From Clostridiaceae bacterium UBA4839 (GTDB taxonomy: Bacteria > Bacillota > Clostridia > Clostridiales > Caloramatoraceae): 34,287 nucleotides of DNA. Where the stretch lies: assembly GCA_002400085.1 (NCBI GenBank), contig DHEX01000051.1, positions 26,699 through 60,985 of the forward strand, in the 5' to 3' direction. This document shows positions 8,753 to 15,363 of this stretch, in pieces. The notes beneath the pieces are model-generated. The model saw nothing but the letters and a program-made list of their open reading frames with translations. It was not told where the DNA came from and made no database searches. The position numbers and the translations under genes were made by a program. Each line of letters starts with the position of its first letter. The stretch's first letter is position 1.

Positions 8753-8848
8753 TCATTTTTCTATAAAATATTGAAAATAGGTAAATATTATTATACTATA
8801 GTAATATATGGTAAAACATTAATTCTTATATTTATATGCTTGGTAACT

Positions 8849-8878
8849 TTGTAATTATTTTACTGAGAATCATAATAT
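8849..8878 (+). promoter_or_regulatory. Putative promoter of the DUF4097 lipoprotein gene
   Basis: TTGTAA (8849-8854) and TAATAT (8873-8878) are separated by 18 bp, and GGGGGGA (8894-8900) supplies the ribosome binding site. The boxes are only moderately close to consensus. Confidence 0.35.
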
Positions 8879-8905
8879 ACTCAATAATAAATTGGGGGGA
8901 TTTAA

Positions 8906-9835
8906 ATGTCTATATCAAAAAAAACGTCTTATGCTAAGGCAGCGTTAATAACTATATTATTAACAACTATTACTGGATGTTCATCAATAAATATTAATTG
9001 TGATAATGCCGGCGGAAGCAATAAAACTAGTATGAATTTAAAAAGACAAACAGTTGACGAAACAAAGAATGAAAAAATAGATAATATTAACGAAATATCT
9101 ATAGATGCTACAATTTCTAGTATAAATGTAATTCCTGAAAAAAGAAGTGATGTGAAAGCACATGTTTATGGGGATTTTTCGTCAAATGCAAGCTTAGAAT
9201 TTAAAACACAAATTAGCGGGGAAAAACTAAATATATATGAAAGGTTTACAAATAATTACTCAATAAATATTAGGAACATCGATTTGAAACTGGATATTTA
9301 TGTCCCACAGGATTATTCGAAAAATTTAACAATAGAATCATCATCGGGGGATATATCTATTAAAGATATTGCAAATCTTGATAAAGTAGTGATTAAAACA
9401 AAATCGGGAGATATGAATATATATAATCTGAAAGCAGCTAGTTTAGAAGCTTATGCTACATCTGGTAGTTTTGGAGGAAAAGATATAACTGTAGAAACTG
9501 CATCTATAAATGCTTCATCAGGGGACATAAATATAGAAAATTTAAATGGTGATCTTTCAGGAGTAGTAAGTTCAGGTGATATTAGTGTAGCAAATCCAGA
9601 GTTTAACCATGATATGGATCTTACTGCAAGTTCTGGAGATGCAGAAGTTACCATCCCTAAATCCTCTGAATTTTATATAGATGCAGCTGCTTCATCTGGA
9701 GAAATAACATGTGAATTCCCTGCAGTAGTTGAAGGAAAATCTCATGGTAATACTTTGAGAGGGGTTGTTGGTAATCCGAAAAATAAAATTAATATTAAGA
9801 CAAGTTCTGGTGATATATATATAAGATCAAAATAG
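8906..9835 (+). CDS. DUF4097-type beta-repeat lipoprotein
   Basis: This 309-residue protein is predicted to be lipid-anchored outside the membrane. It has a basic start, a hydrophobic stretch and a lipobox ITGC with C25 as the modified residue. From about residue 50 it consists of short beta-strand repeats, each with an S/T-S-G-D/E-I/A turn, seen eight times (for example SSGDISIKD, KSGDMNIYN, SSGDINIEN, SSGDAEVTI, SSGEITCEF, SSGDIYIRS). Spacing is about 17-25 residues. This is the DUF4097 (putative adhesin-like) pattern, expected to form a right-handed beta ladder. Firmicute relatives are linked to envelope stress sensing, which is family knowledge and not shown here. The fusion protein at 10713 has the same repeats. 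Confidence 0.8.
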   Translation: MSISKKTSYAKAALITILLTTITGCSSININCDNAGGSNKTSMNLKRQTVDETKNEKIDNINEISIDATISSINVIPEKRSDVKAHVYGDFSSNASLEFKTQISGEKLNIYERFTNNYSINIRNIDLKLDIYVPQDYSKNLTIESSSGDISIKDIANLDKVVIKTKSGDMNIYNLKAASLEAYATSGSFGGKDITVETASINASSGDINIENLNGDLSGVVSSGDISVANPEFNHDMDLTASSGDAEVTIPKSSEFYIDAAASSGEITCEFPAVVEGKSHGNTLRGVVGNPKNKINIKTSSGDIYIRSK

Positions 9836-9879
9836 TAATTGCTGTATTAACCTTAACATAGATTTAAGGGGGGGATAAA

Positions 9880-10233
9880 ATGAAGATAAGCAAGGCTATA
9901 ATTATATCAACAATAATATTGGGTTTAGCAATGGTAGCATCGTCTATCATTATAAGTTACACAGTTATAAGTGGCAGAAAATTAGAAGAAAAAAGAGAAA
10001 CAGAGTCTTACTTATTAACAGATGAAGATGCAGCAAAATATATAAATATGCCATTAAAGAGTTTCCAAAGAATGATGAATAATGAAGAAGATATTAGAAA
10101 TGCACCAATACTCAGTTATGAATTATATGAGTTTATGCCATGTGTAAAAATTCAGGGTAAAAGGTATTATAATAAAGAAAATATAGACAAATGGTTAAAT
10201 TATGCCATTGAGCATAATAGAGATATTAAATAA
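9880..10233 (+). CDS. Membrane-anchored protein with excisionase/MerR-like helix-turn-helix domain
   Basis: This 117-residue protein begins with a hydrophobic helix (about residues 5-28, AIIISTIILGLAMVASSIII), then a charged linker. A C-terminal domain follows with the layout of excisionase-type DNA-binding folds: LTDEDAAKYINMPLKSFQRMM, then VKIQGKRYYNKENIDKWLNYA. In ordinary excisionase-like proteins this unit reads LTxxEAAxxL...RxxxxxLxxWL and binds DNA. Here it is tied to the membrane, on the cytoplasmic side if the N-terminus is outside. AAGGGGGGG precedes the ATG. It sits 44 bp after the lipoprotein gene and is probably cotranscribed with it. The function is unknown; a membrane-tethered regulator or a protein-protein adaptor are both possible. 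Confidence 0.65.
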   Translation: MKISKAIIISTIILGLAMVASSIIISYTVISGRKLEEKRETESYLLTDEDAAKYINMPLKSFQRMMNNEEDIRNAPILSYELYEFMPCVKIQGKRYYNKENIDKWLNYAIEHNRDIK

Positions 10234-10265
10234 TATAAAGATACAGGAAAGTGTATATGTATATA

Positions 10266-10295
10266 GGGGACATGGAATGTCATGTTCTTTTTTAT
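10266..10295 (+). terminator. Rho-independent terminator
   Basis: GGGGACATG (10266-10274) pairs with CATGTTCT (10281-10288) using two G-U pairs. The stem is followed by a run of T. It separates the lipoprotein pair from the PadR operon. Confidence 0.7.
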
Positions 10296-10394
10296 AATAT
10301 ATTATATATTTTTAAATACTATATTGCAAAGCAATGTACCATGTGATATTATGTATATAAGTTAAGCACAGTAATTTATTTGGAGGAATTAAAA

Positions 10395-10709
10395 ATGATT
10401 ACCACACAATTTAAAAAGGGAGTATTGGAGCTTTGTGTCCTTGTTATGCTGGGGAGAAAAGACTACTACGGATATGAGCTGGTGGAGGATATTTCAGAGC
10501 ATATAAAAATTACAGAAGGAACTATTTATCCTCTCCTAAGAAAGCTTAAAGATGAAGATTATGTTACAACTTACCTTAAAGAATCCTTTGAAGGTCCGAC
10601 AAGAAAATATTATTCAATTACACAAAAGGGTAGTGACCATAAGGAAGATCTTTTAAATGAATGGGAAGATTTTACTAAAAGTGTAAGTAAAATAATTAAG
10701 GGGGAATAG
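10395..10709 (+). CDS. PadR-family transcriptional regulator
   Basis: This 104-residue winged-helix regulator has the typical start (QFKKGVLELCVLVMLGRKD), the YYGYELVEDI helix, the recognition region TEGTIYPLLRKLKDEDYV, and the wing GPTRKYYSITQKG. The ATG at 10395 is chosen because GGAGGAATT (10382-10390) precedes it; the TTG at 10380 overlaps that ribosome binding site. The gene ends 3 bp before the DUF1700-DUF4097 gene, a pairing seen widely in Firmicutes where the PadR protein represses its own operon. The inducer is unknown. Confidence 0.9.
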   Translation: MITTQFKKGVLELCVLVMLGRKDYYGYELVEDISEHIKITEGTIYPLLRKLKDEDYVTTYLKESFEGPTRKYYSITQKGSDHKEDLLNEWEDFTKSVSKIIKGE

Positions 10710-10712
10710 TTT

Positions 10713-11732
10713 ATGAATAAGAAGGAATTTCTTAACGCTCTGGAATATGCTTTAAGAAGTCTTAATGAAGAGGTTAGAAATGATATACTAAAGGATTATA
10801 AGGAGCATTTTGAAATTGGGGCTATGAAAGGAAAAACTGAGGAAGAAATTGCAGAGGAGCTTGGAAATGTAGACGATATTGCAGAGGAATATTTAAGCTA
10901 TATTAAAAATGATAGGAATAATGATTTTAAGGAGGAAAAAAGAAAATATAACAGTCAAGATGTTATTTCTTCTCTTGATAATATTAATGAGATTGAAATA
11001 AATGTATCAAGCGCAGATGTTGTAATAAGACAGGGAAATTATGATAAATTTTATGCAGTTTACGATGGAGCCTTTGATGATAATATGAGAATTGAAAGTT
11101 TTGAGAAAGATGGAAGGCTTGTTATAAACACAAAACAAAACAAAAAAAATATGTTTTTTGGATTTATATCAAGGGATCAGACCCTTGAAATTAACATACC
11201 AGAAGGATATAGAAAGAACATAATTATTAAAACTATATCAGGGGACACTGAGATAGAAGGGCATATAGAGGCTGAAAAAATTAATATAGAATCCACCTCA
11301 GGAGATTGCAGCATAGGAAGTGCAAATGCTAAAAGCTTATGTGCCTATTCAACTTCTGGTGATATTAATGCTGCCCAAATTATTTCAAACGAGTGTAAAT
11401 TAACATCTACATCAGGAGATATTGATATTGAATATTTTGAGGGCGAGCTAAAAGCAAATTCTACTTCAGGAGATTTAGAAATAGCTTGTGGGAAAATAGC
11501 AGAGAAATTAGAACTAGCTACAATCTCAGGGGATATTGATCTGTCTGTTTCGGAAGAGGAGGAGTTTAGCTTAAATGCAAAGACTTTATCAGGCGATGTG
11601 AGTGCGAATATTCCTTTAACTAATATATCAAAAATAAGAGACAATATGATAAAAGCAGAGCATATAAGTTCTTTAAATAAAATAATACTCGAATCTATGT
11701 CCGGAGATATTGGAATAAATGGACGAAAATAG
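10713..11732 (+). CDS. DUF1700 (HAAS)-DUF4097 fusion protein
   Basis: This 339-residue protein starts with a helical domain (about residues 1-64) that matches DUF1700/HAAS: MNKKEFLNALEYALRSL followed by EEEIAEELGNVDDIAEEYL. A beta-repeat domain follows from about residue 90, with eight S-G-D turns (ISGDTEIEG, TSGDCSIG, TSGDINAA, TSGDIDIEY, TSGDLEIAC, ISGDIDLSV, LSGDVSANI, MSGDIGING). Many DUF1700 proteins have membrane helices, but none is visible here and there is no signal peptide, so it is probably cytoplasmic. It is coupled to the PadR gene (3-bp gap, AAGGGGGAA ribosome binding site). Its repeats mirror those of the lipoprotein at 8906, suggesting duplication of the repeat domain. Confidence 0.85.
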   Translation: MNKKEFLNALEYALRSLNEEVRNDILKDYKEHFEIGAMKGKTEEEIAEELGNVDDIAEEYLSYIKNDRNNDFKEEKRKYNSQDVISSLDNINEIEINVSSADVVIRQGNYDKFYAVYDGAFDDNMRIESFEKDGRLVINTKQNKKNMFFGFISRDQTLEINIPEGYRKNIIIKTISGDTEIEGHIEAEKINIESTSGDCSIGSANAKSLCAYSTSGDINAAQIISNECKLTSTSGDIDIEYFEGELKANSTSGDLEIACGKIAEKLELATISGDIDLSVSEEEEFSLNAKTLSGDVSANIPLTNISKIRDNMIKAEHISSLNKIILESMSGDIGINGRK

Positions 11733-11745
11733 TGCCAGGCAAGCT

Positions 11746-11803
11746 GTAGGGAACGGTCTTGACCGTTCCGTTGATGAACGAGCGAAATTTTGGGGGACGG
11801 AAC
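11746..11803 (+). mobile_element. Partial copy of the GTAGGGAACGGTC element
   Basis: It begins with GTAGGGAACGGTCTTGACC, whose inner part GGAACGGTC/GACCGTTCC is a perfect palindrome. It continues through TTGATGAACGAGCGAAATTT to GGGGGACGGAACA. The reverse complement of this stretch matches the right half of the element at 27658-27803 with a few differences. Only one terminal repeat is present, so this copy is truncated. Confidence 0.65.
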
Positions 11804-11816
11804 AATAAAATTAAGG

Positions 11817-11860
11817 GGGGACAGCTAATGACTTTTACACAAAAGTTATTAGCTGTTCCC
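11817..11860. repeat. GGGAC-family hairpin, tight loop
   Basis: GGGGACAGCTAATGACTTTT (11817-11836) pairs with AAAAGTTATTAGCTGTTCCC (11841-11860), leaving a loop of only a few bases. It could act as a terminator for the plus-strand DUF4097 gene. Confidence 0.75.
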
Positions 11861-11930
11861 TTGATTTATCTGTCTTCAAGACCCTGTCTTCTATAAGGTA
11901 GAGCTCAGCTTTTTTAAAAAGAGTAAAAAG

Positions 11931-11982
11931 AGGGATGATTAACAACTTTTTTGTGATATAAAAAAGTTGTTAATCATCCCTT
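11931..11982. repeat. GGGAT-family hairpin
   Basis: AGGGATGATTAACAACTTTT and the next TT (11931-11952) pair perfectly with AAAAAAGTTGTTAATCATCCCT (11960-11981) around a 7-nt loop. Its layout matches the GGGAC hairpins although the arm sequence is different. Confidence 0.75.
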
Positions 11983-12071
11983 CTTCTCTTATTTTGTTAT
12001 CCTTACAAAATAGTGTCAGGCAAGCGGAAATCAACTTGCCACTTGCCTAGCACTTAGATGAAGTCCCGAGT

Positions 12072-12653
12072 TTACTTAGTAGACGCATTTGCTTGAACAG
12101 AGTTGGTCTTTTTAAAAGCTAATGGTTTATGAAACAATTTGGCTTTATAAAGTGCAGAATAAACTACTAACGTTAATGCACCATCAATGGTATGGTGAAT
12201 CATTGTCCCTAATCCAACAAAGAGGCCAGCTTGCTGCCATAATGGATTTCCCGGGATATATAGTGGCCAACCAAAAGGGATAACAACAAGAGCTTCACTT
12301 AATCCATGAAGAAGCATAGTGATTACAAATACAAAAAAAATATTATAGTTCTTTTTAATCATAAGGGCACCGACTACTGCAAAAATAATATGCATGGCTG
12401 CTCTTGCAACAACCACCAAATCCATTCCTGAAAAAAGAAAACCCAATGTGGATCCTGCAGCTACAGCTGCAGCAGTTACAGGGTCAATAAACATAGCTAA
12501 CATAACAGGAAGATGGGATGCAAAGGTGGCACTAAAGGGTGGAATATATATTTTAAATGATATCATGGGAATAACAACAGCAAGCCCTATTAAAAGCCCT
12601 GCAATAACCATCTTTTTTGTTGCGGAAGTTGAGTTTTTATTCATTTTCATCAT
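12072..12653 (-). CDS. ECF transporter substrate-binding (S) component, possibly niacin type
   Basis: This 193-residue membrane protein has about five or six hydrophobic helices. Its profile (MVIAGLLIGLAVVIPMISF, ATFASHLPVMLAMFIDP, AAVAAGSTLGFLFSG, ARAAMHIIFAVVGALMIKK) fits the S component of an energy-coupling-factor vitamin transporter. The shared energising genes (ecfA1, ecfA2, ecfT) are not nearby, as in group II ECF systems. The helix sequences recall NiaX niacin carriers, but this is from memory and is tentative. The start may be either of two adjacent ATGs or the third, at 12644; GAAAGGAATG precedes the first. A long palindrome overlaps its promoter, suggesting repression by a vitamin-responsive regulator. 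Confidence 0.7.
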   Translation of the reverse strand: MMKMNKNSTSATKKMVIAGLLIGLAVVIPMISFKIYIPPFSATFASHLPVMLAMFIDPVTAAAVAAGSTLGFLFSGMDLVVVARAAMHIIFAVVGALMIKKNYNIFFVFVITMLLHGLSEALVVIPFGWPLYIPGNPLWQQAGLFVGLGTMIHHTIDGALTLVVYSALYKAKLFHKPLAFKKTNSVQANASTK

Positions 12654-12702
12654 TCCTTTCGATTTATTATATAGAAAATTATAAGTCCACTTTATCCAAT
12701 GG

Positions 12703-12838
12703 CTGCCATCTGTAATGTCCCCATACTCATTTGATGGTGAATAACGGATGATATACCTCTGGATTGGTTTTTCTAAGACTCAGATGGAGAAAAGGTATTT
12801 CTTATAAGCAATCTTCACCTGAGCCTTAGAAAAACTTG
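12703..12838 (+). repeat. Intergenic repeat with CTCAGATGG hairpin, intact copy
   Basis: It starts ATGGCTGCCATCTGTAATG and passes GAATAACGGATGATA. It ends with a hairpin in which TTTTTCTAAGACTCAGATGG pairs with CACCTGAGCCTTAGAAAAA. A homologous copy lies at 16591-16798, interrupted by another element, and a fragment lies near 5360. The function is unknown. It lies in the untranslated leader of the minus-strand ECF gene and about 560 bp upstream of the aconitase gene. Confidence 0.6.
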
Positions 12839-12857
12839 ATAAAGCTTATAATAATGA

Positions 12858-12886
12858 TTATACATAAATACAAATGTAAATACAAG
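12858..12886 (-). promoter_or_regulatory. Promoter for the ECF S-component gene
   Basis: On the minus strand, TTGTAT (12886-12881) and TATAAT (12863-12858) are separated by exactly 17 bp. The -10 box is a perfect consensus. The leader would be about 200 nt and includes the repeat at 12703-12838. Confidence 0.55.
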
Positions 12887-12909
12887 TGTCTTGTCATACA
12901 TATTTACAC
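12876..12909. promoter_or_regulatory. 34-bp palindromic operator overlapping the ECF promoter
   Basis: TGTAAATA (12876-12883) and TATTTACA (12902-12909) are perfect 8-bp outer arms, and the centre GTGTCTTGTCA is partly symmetric. The site covers the -35 box on the minus strand, the usual position for a repressor. The centre resembles what I recall of NiaR (niacin repressor) sites, but this was not checked against a site collection. Confidence 0.5.
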
Positions 12910-12928
12910 TAAATTAAGAAGTAAAATA

Positions 12929-13062
12929 GGGACAGTTAATGACAATTAAGTATATTCCAGAAGATATTTAGAAATTGCTAATGATATTATAAATAGTCAT
13001 TAACCGTCCCCAATATCCCTAGAGAATTATCAATAATATGGTGTAGAGTCATTAACCGTCCC
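12929..13062. repeat. GGGAC-family repeat with a duplicated right arm
   Basis: GGGACAGTTAATGAC (from about 12929) can pair with GTCATTAACCGTCCC at 12996-13010, and equally with an identical copy of the same arm at 13048-13062. The two right arms are 52 bp apart. Positions in the left arm may be off by one base. Confidence 0.65.
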
Positions 13063-13088
13063 TGATAATAATGATAACTTAGTAACTT

Positions 13089-13125
13089 AGGGACATTTAA
13101 CAATAAAAAGTTGTTAAATGTCCCT
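13089..13125. repeat. GGGAC-family perfect hairpin
   Basis: AGGGACATTTAACAA (13089-13103) pairs perfectly with TTGTTAAATGTCCCT (13111-13125) around a 7-nt loop. It has the same ends as the units at 8686 and 12929, with a different inner word. Confidence 0.8.
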
Positions 13126-13297
13126 ATTACTATTATTTTATTTAATTTATGAAATTAAAATAATAAAAGTATGAAAATATCGTTATCATAATATATTTAT
13201 AATAGCGCAGGGGGGGTGCATAAAATTTTATTTAAATAGGAAGGAACAACAGCTGTAAAATAATTATGCAAAATATGACAAACATAGGAATAAATGC
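13126..13297. other. AT-rich intergenic stretch with no gene
   Basis: This part of the 752-bp gap between the ECF gene and aconitase shows no open frame with a ribosome binding site. It contains a G-rich run (GGGGGGG near 13210) and AT-rich DNA. No riboswitch or further repeat was recognised. Confidence 0.5.
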
Positions 13298-13325
13298 TTG
13301 GAATTATATGTAATTCTGATATACT
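13298..13325 (+). promoter_or_regulatory. Putative promoter of the aconitase gene
   Basis: TTGGAA (13298-13303) is followed after 16 bp by TATACT (13320-13325), and TGA in front of it makes an extended -10. The start codon is 80 bp downstream. Confidence 0.4.
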
Positions 13326-13405
13326 AATATTAAAAGACAAATTAATATTCGACAAAGACACATTTAATAAAAAGAATGAATGGGTGAAATGGGGGGGATT
13401 TTAAA

Positions 13406-15331
13406 ATGCCGGGAACTATTACAGAAAAGATATTAAAACAGCATACGGTAGAAGGGATCGCAATAGCAGGTGAGGAGATTGCTCTTAAAATTGACAACAC
13501 ATTAACTCAAGATGCTACAGGAACTATGACATATCTGCAATTTGAAGCAATTGGGATAGACAGAGTCAGAACGGAGCTAAGTGTAAGCTTTGTAGATCAT
13601 AACATGCTGCAGACGGACTTTAAAAATGCTGATGACCATAATTATTTGAGGTCTGTTGCAGAAAGGTATGGGATTTATTTTTCAAGACCTGGGAATGGCA
13701 TCTGCCATCAGGTTTTTCTTGAAAGATTTGCCTCACCCGGGAAAACACTTCTCGGTTCTGACAGCCATACACCAACTGCTGGAGGTATGGGATGCTTTGC
13801 TATTGGTGCAGGCGGATTAGATGTTGCTGCTGCAATGGCAGGCGAGCCTTTTAGAATTAAATATCCTAAAATTGTTGGCATCAAATTAAGTGGAAAACTT
13901 CCTGAATGGGTTTCTGCAAAGGATGTAATCCTTGAAGTATTAAGACGCACTGACGTTAAAGGCGGGGTAGGCAAGGTATTTGAATACTTTGGACCTGGTG
14001 TTAAAAACCTTAGTGTACCTGATAGAGCTACAATTACTAATATGGGAACTGAAACAGGCTGCACTACCAGCATTTTCCCAAGCGATGAGGTTACAAGGGA
14101 GTTTTTGAAAGCTCAAGGAAGAGAAGAACAGTGGAAGGAAATCATACCTGATGAGGATGCCAGCTATGATGAAATAATGGAAATAAACTTAGATGAAATA
14201 GAACCTATGGTAGCTTTACCTCACAGCCCTGGAAATGTTAAAAAAGTAGCTGAAGTGGCTGGTATTAAAGTTGATCAGGTTTCTATTGGCTCTTGCACTA
14301 ATTCATCTTTAAGGGATCTTTTAATTGTTGCAAAAATACTTAAGGACAAAACAATTTCTGATACGCTTCATTTAAGCATCAGTGCTGGTTCAAGGCAGGT
14401 TGTAGAGCATTTGATTGATAGTAATGATATGAAATATTTAGTCAAAGCAGGTGCGAGGATACTAGAAAATGCATGCGGACCTTGCATTGGAATGGGCTGT
14501 GCCCCATGCTCTAATGGAGTTTCTGTTAGAACATTTAATAGAAACTTTTTAGGAAGAAGCGGGACAAAGGATGCCAAAACTTATTTGACAAGCCCTGAAA
14601 CAGCTGCTGCAACTGCTCTTACGGGGGTTTTAACTGATCCAAGAACTCTTGGCAAATATCCAGAAATTGAAATGCCTAATAAGTTTTTTATAAATGATAA
14701 TATGATAATTAAGCCATTACCTTTTGAAGAGGCAATGAATGTTAATATACTTCGCGGACCAAATATTAAACCTTTACCAACTTTTTCTCCTCTTCCAAAT
14801 GTTTTAGAGGGAGAAGTACTTATAAAGCTTGGAGATAATATAACAACTGATGACATAATGCCTGCCGGAGCTAAAATACTACCTTTGCGCAGCAATGTAC
14901 CTGAAATATCAACGCACGTTTTTGAGTCTAAGGACAGTGAGTTTTATAAGAGGGCACTTGAAAAGAAAGGTGGATTTATTATAGCTGGTGATAACTATGG
15001 ACAAGGTTCAAGCAGGGAACATGCAGCATTGTCACCAAAATATTTAGGTGTAAAGGCAGTTATTGCAAAATCCTTTGCACGTATTCATTTGGCTAATTTA
15101 ATTAACTTTGGTATTGTGCCTTTAACTTTTAAAAGTTCAGAAGATTACGACAAAGTTGAAGCTGGAGATAAGCTTGAGGTTGCTATTGGCGATTTAACAG
15201 GGGAAGCAATTTTATTTGATGTGACAAAGAATATAGAAATAACATTGACGCATTCACTTTCAAAATTGGATGGGGAAATTTTGAAGATGGGCGGCAAGTT
15301 GCCTTGGATTAAGAGCAGAATTCAGCAGTAA
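13406..15331 (+). CDS. acn: Aconitate hydratase (compact, Aquifex-type)
   Basis: This 641-residue aconitase interconverts citrate and isocitrate through cis-aconitate. It is shorter than AcnA (about 890 residues) and fits the compact class found in clostridia and Aquifex. The 4Fe-4S ligands are C297 (GSCTNSS), C357 and C360 (ACGPCIGMGC). The HTPTAGGMGCFAIGAGGLDVA segment and the C-terminal swivel domain GDNYGQGSSREHAALSPKY are intact. The ATG is preceded by GGGGGGA. The isocitrate dehydrogenase gene follows after 32 bp, so the two form a unit leading from citrate to 2-oxoglutarate. A 3-isopropylmalate isomerase role is unlikely because both domains are fused in one chain. Confidence 0.93.
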   Translation: MPGTITEKILKQHTVEGIAIAGEEIALKIDNTLTQDATGTMTYLQFEAIGIDRVRTELSVSFVDHNMLQTDFKNADDHNYLRSVAERYGIYFSRPGNGICHQVFLERFASPGKTLLGSDSHTPTAGGMGCFAIGAGGLDVAAAMAGEPFRIKYPKIVGIKLSGKLPEWVSAKDVILEVLRRTDVKGGVGKVFEYFGPGVKNLSVPDRATITNMGTETGCTTSIFPSDEVTREFLKAQGREEQWKEIIPDEDASYDEIMEINLDEIEPMVALPHSPGNVKKVAEVAGIKVDQVSIGSCTNSSLRDLLIVAKILKDKTISDTLHLSISAGSRQVVEHLIDSNDMKYLVKAGARILENACGPCIGMGCAPCSNGVSVRTFNRNFLGRSGTKDAKTYLTSPETAAATALTGVLTDPRTLGKYPEIEMPNKFFINDNMIIKPLPFEEAMNVNILRGPNIKPLPTFSPLPNVLEGEVLIKLGDNITTDDIMPAGAKILPLRSNVPEISTHVFESKDSEFYKRALEKKGGFIIAGDNYGQGSSREHAALSPKYLGVKAVIAKSFARIHLANLINFGIVPLTFKSSEDYDKVEAGDKLEVAIGDLTGEAILFDVTKNIEITLTHSLSKLDGEILKMGGKLPWIKSRIQQ

Positions 15332-15363
15332 AATAAATAATTTTAAGAAGGAAGGTAAATAAG

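Larger units (their letters stand above)
11731..12054. repeat. Composite palindromic repeat island
   Basis: This gap between two convergent genes is almost wholly repeats. AGTGCCAGGCAAG (11731-11743) is mirrored, with one mismatch, by CTTGCCTAGCACT (12042-12054). Between them lie a partial GTAGGGAACGGTC element (11746-11803) and two perfect or near-perfect hairpins of the GGGAC type (11817-11860, 11931-11982). There is also an inner AGTGTCAGGCAAG copy (12012-12024) that pairs with the same right arm. No protein-coding sequence is supported here. Confidence 0.75.

Noticed and set aside
12394..12684. Plus-strand open frame opposite the ECF gene
   Set aside because: It is the complement of a clear membrane protein and has no ribosome binding site.
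13062..13190. Fur-like boxes (GATAATAATGATAAC and ATATCGTTATCATAA)
   Set aside because: The matches are loose, typical of AT-rich clostridial DNA, and are not placed over a convincing promoter.
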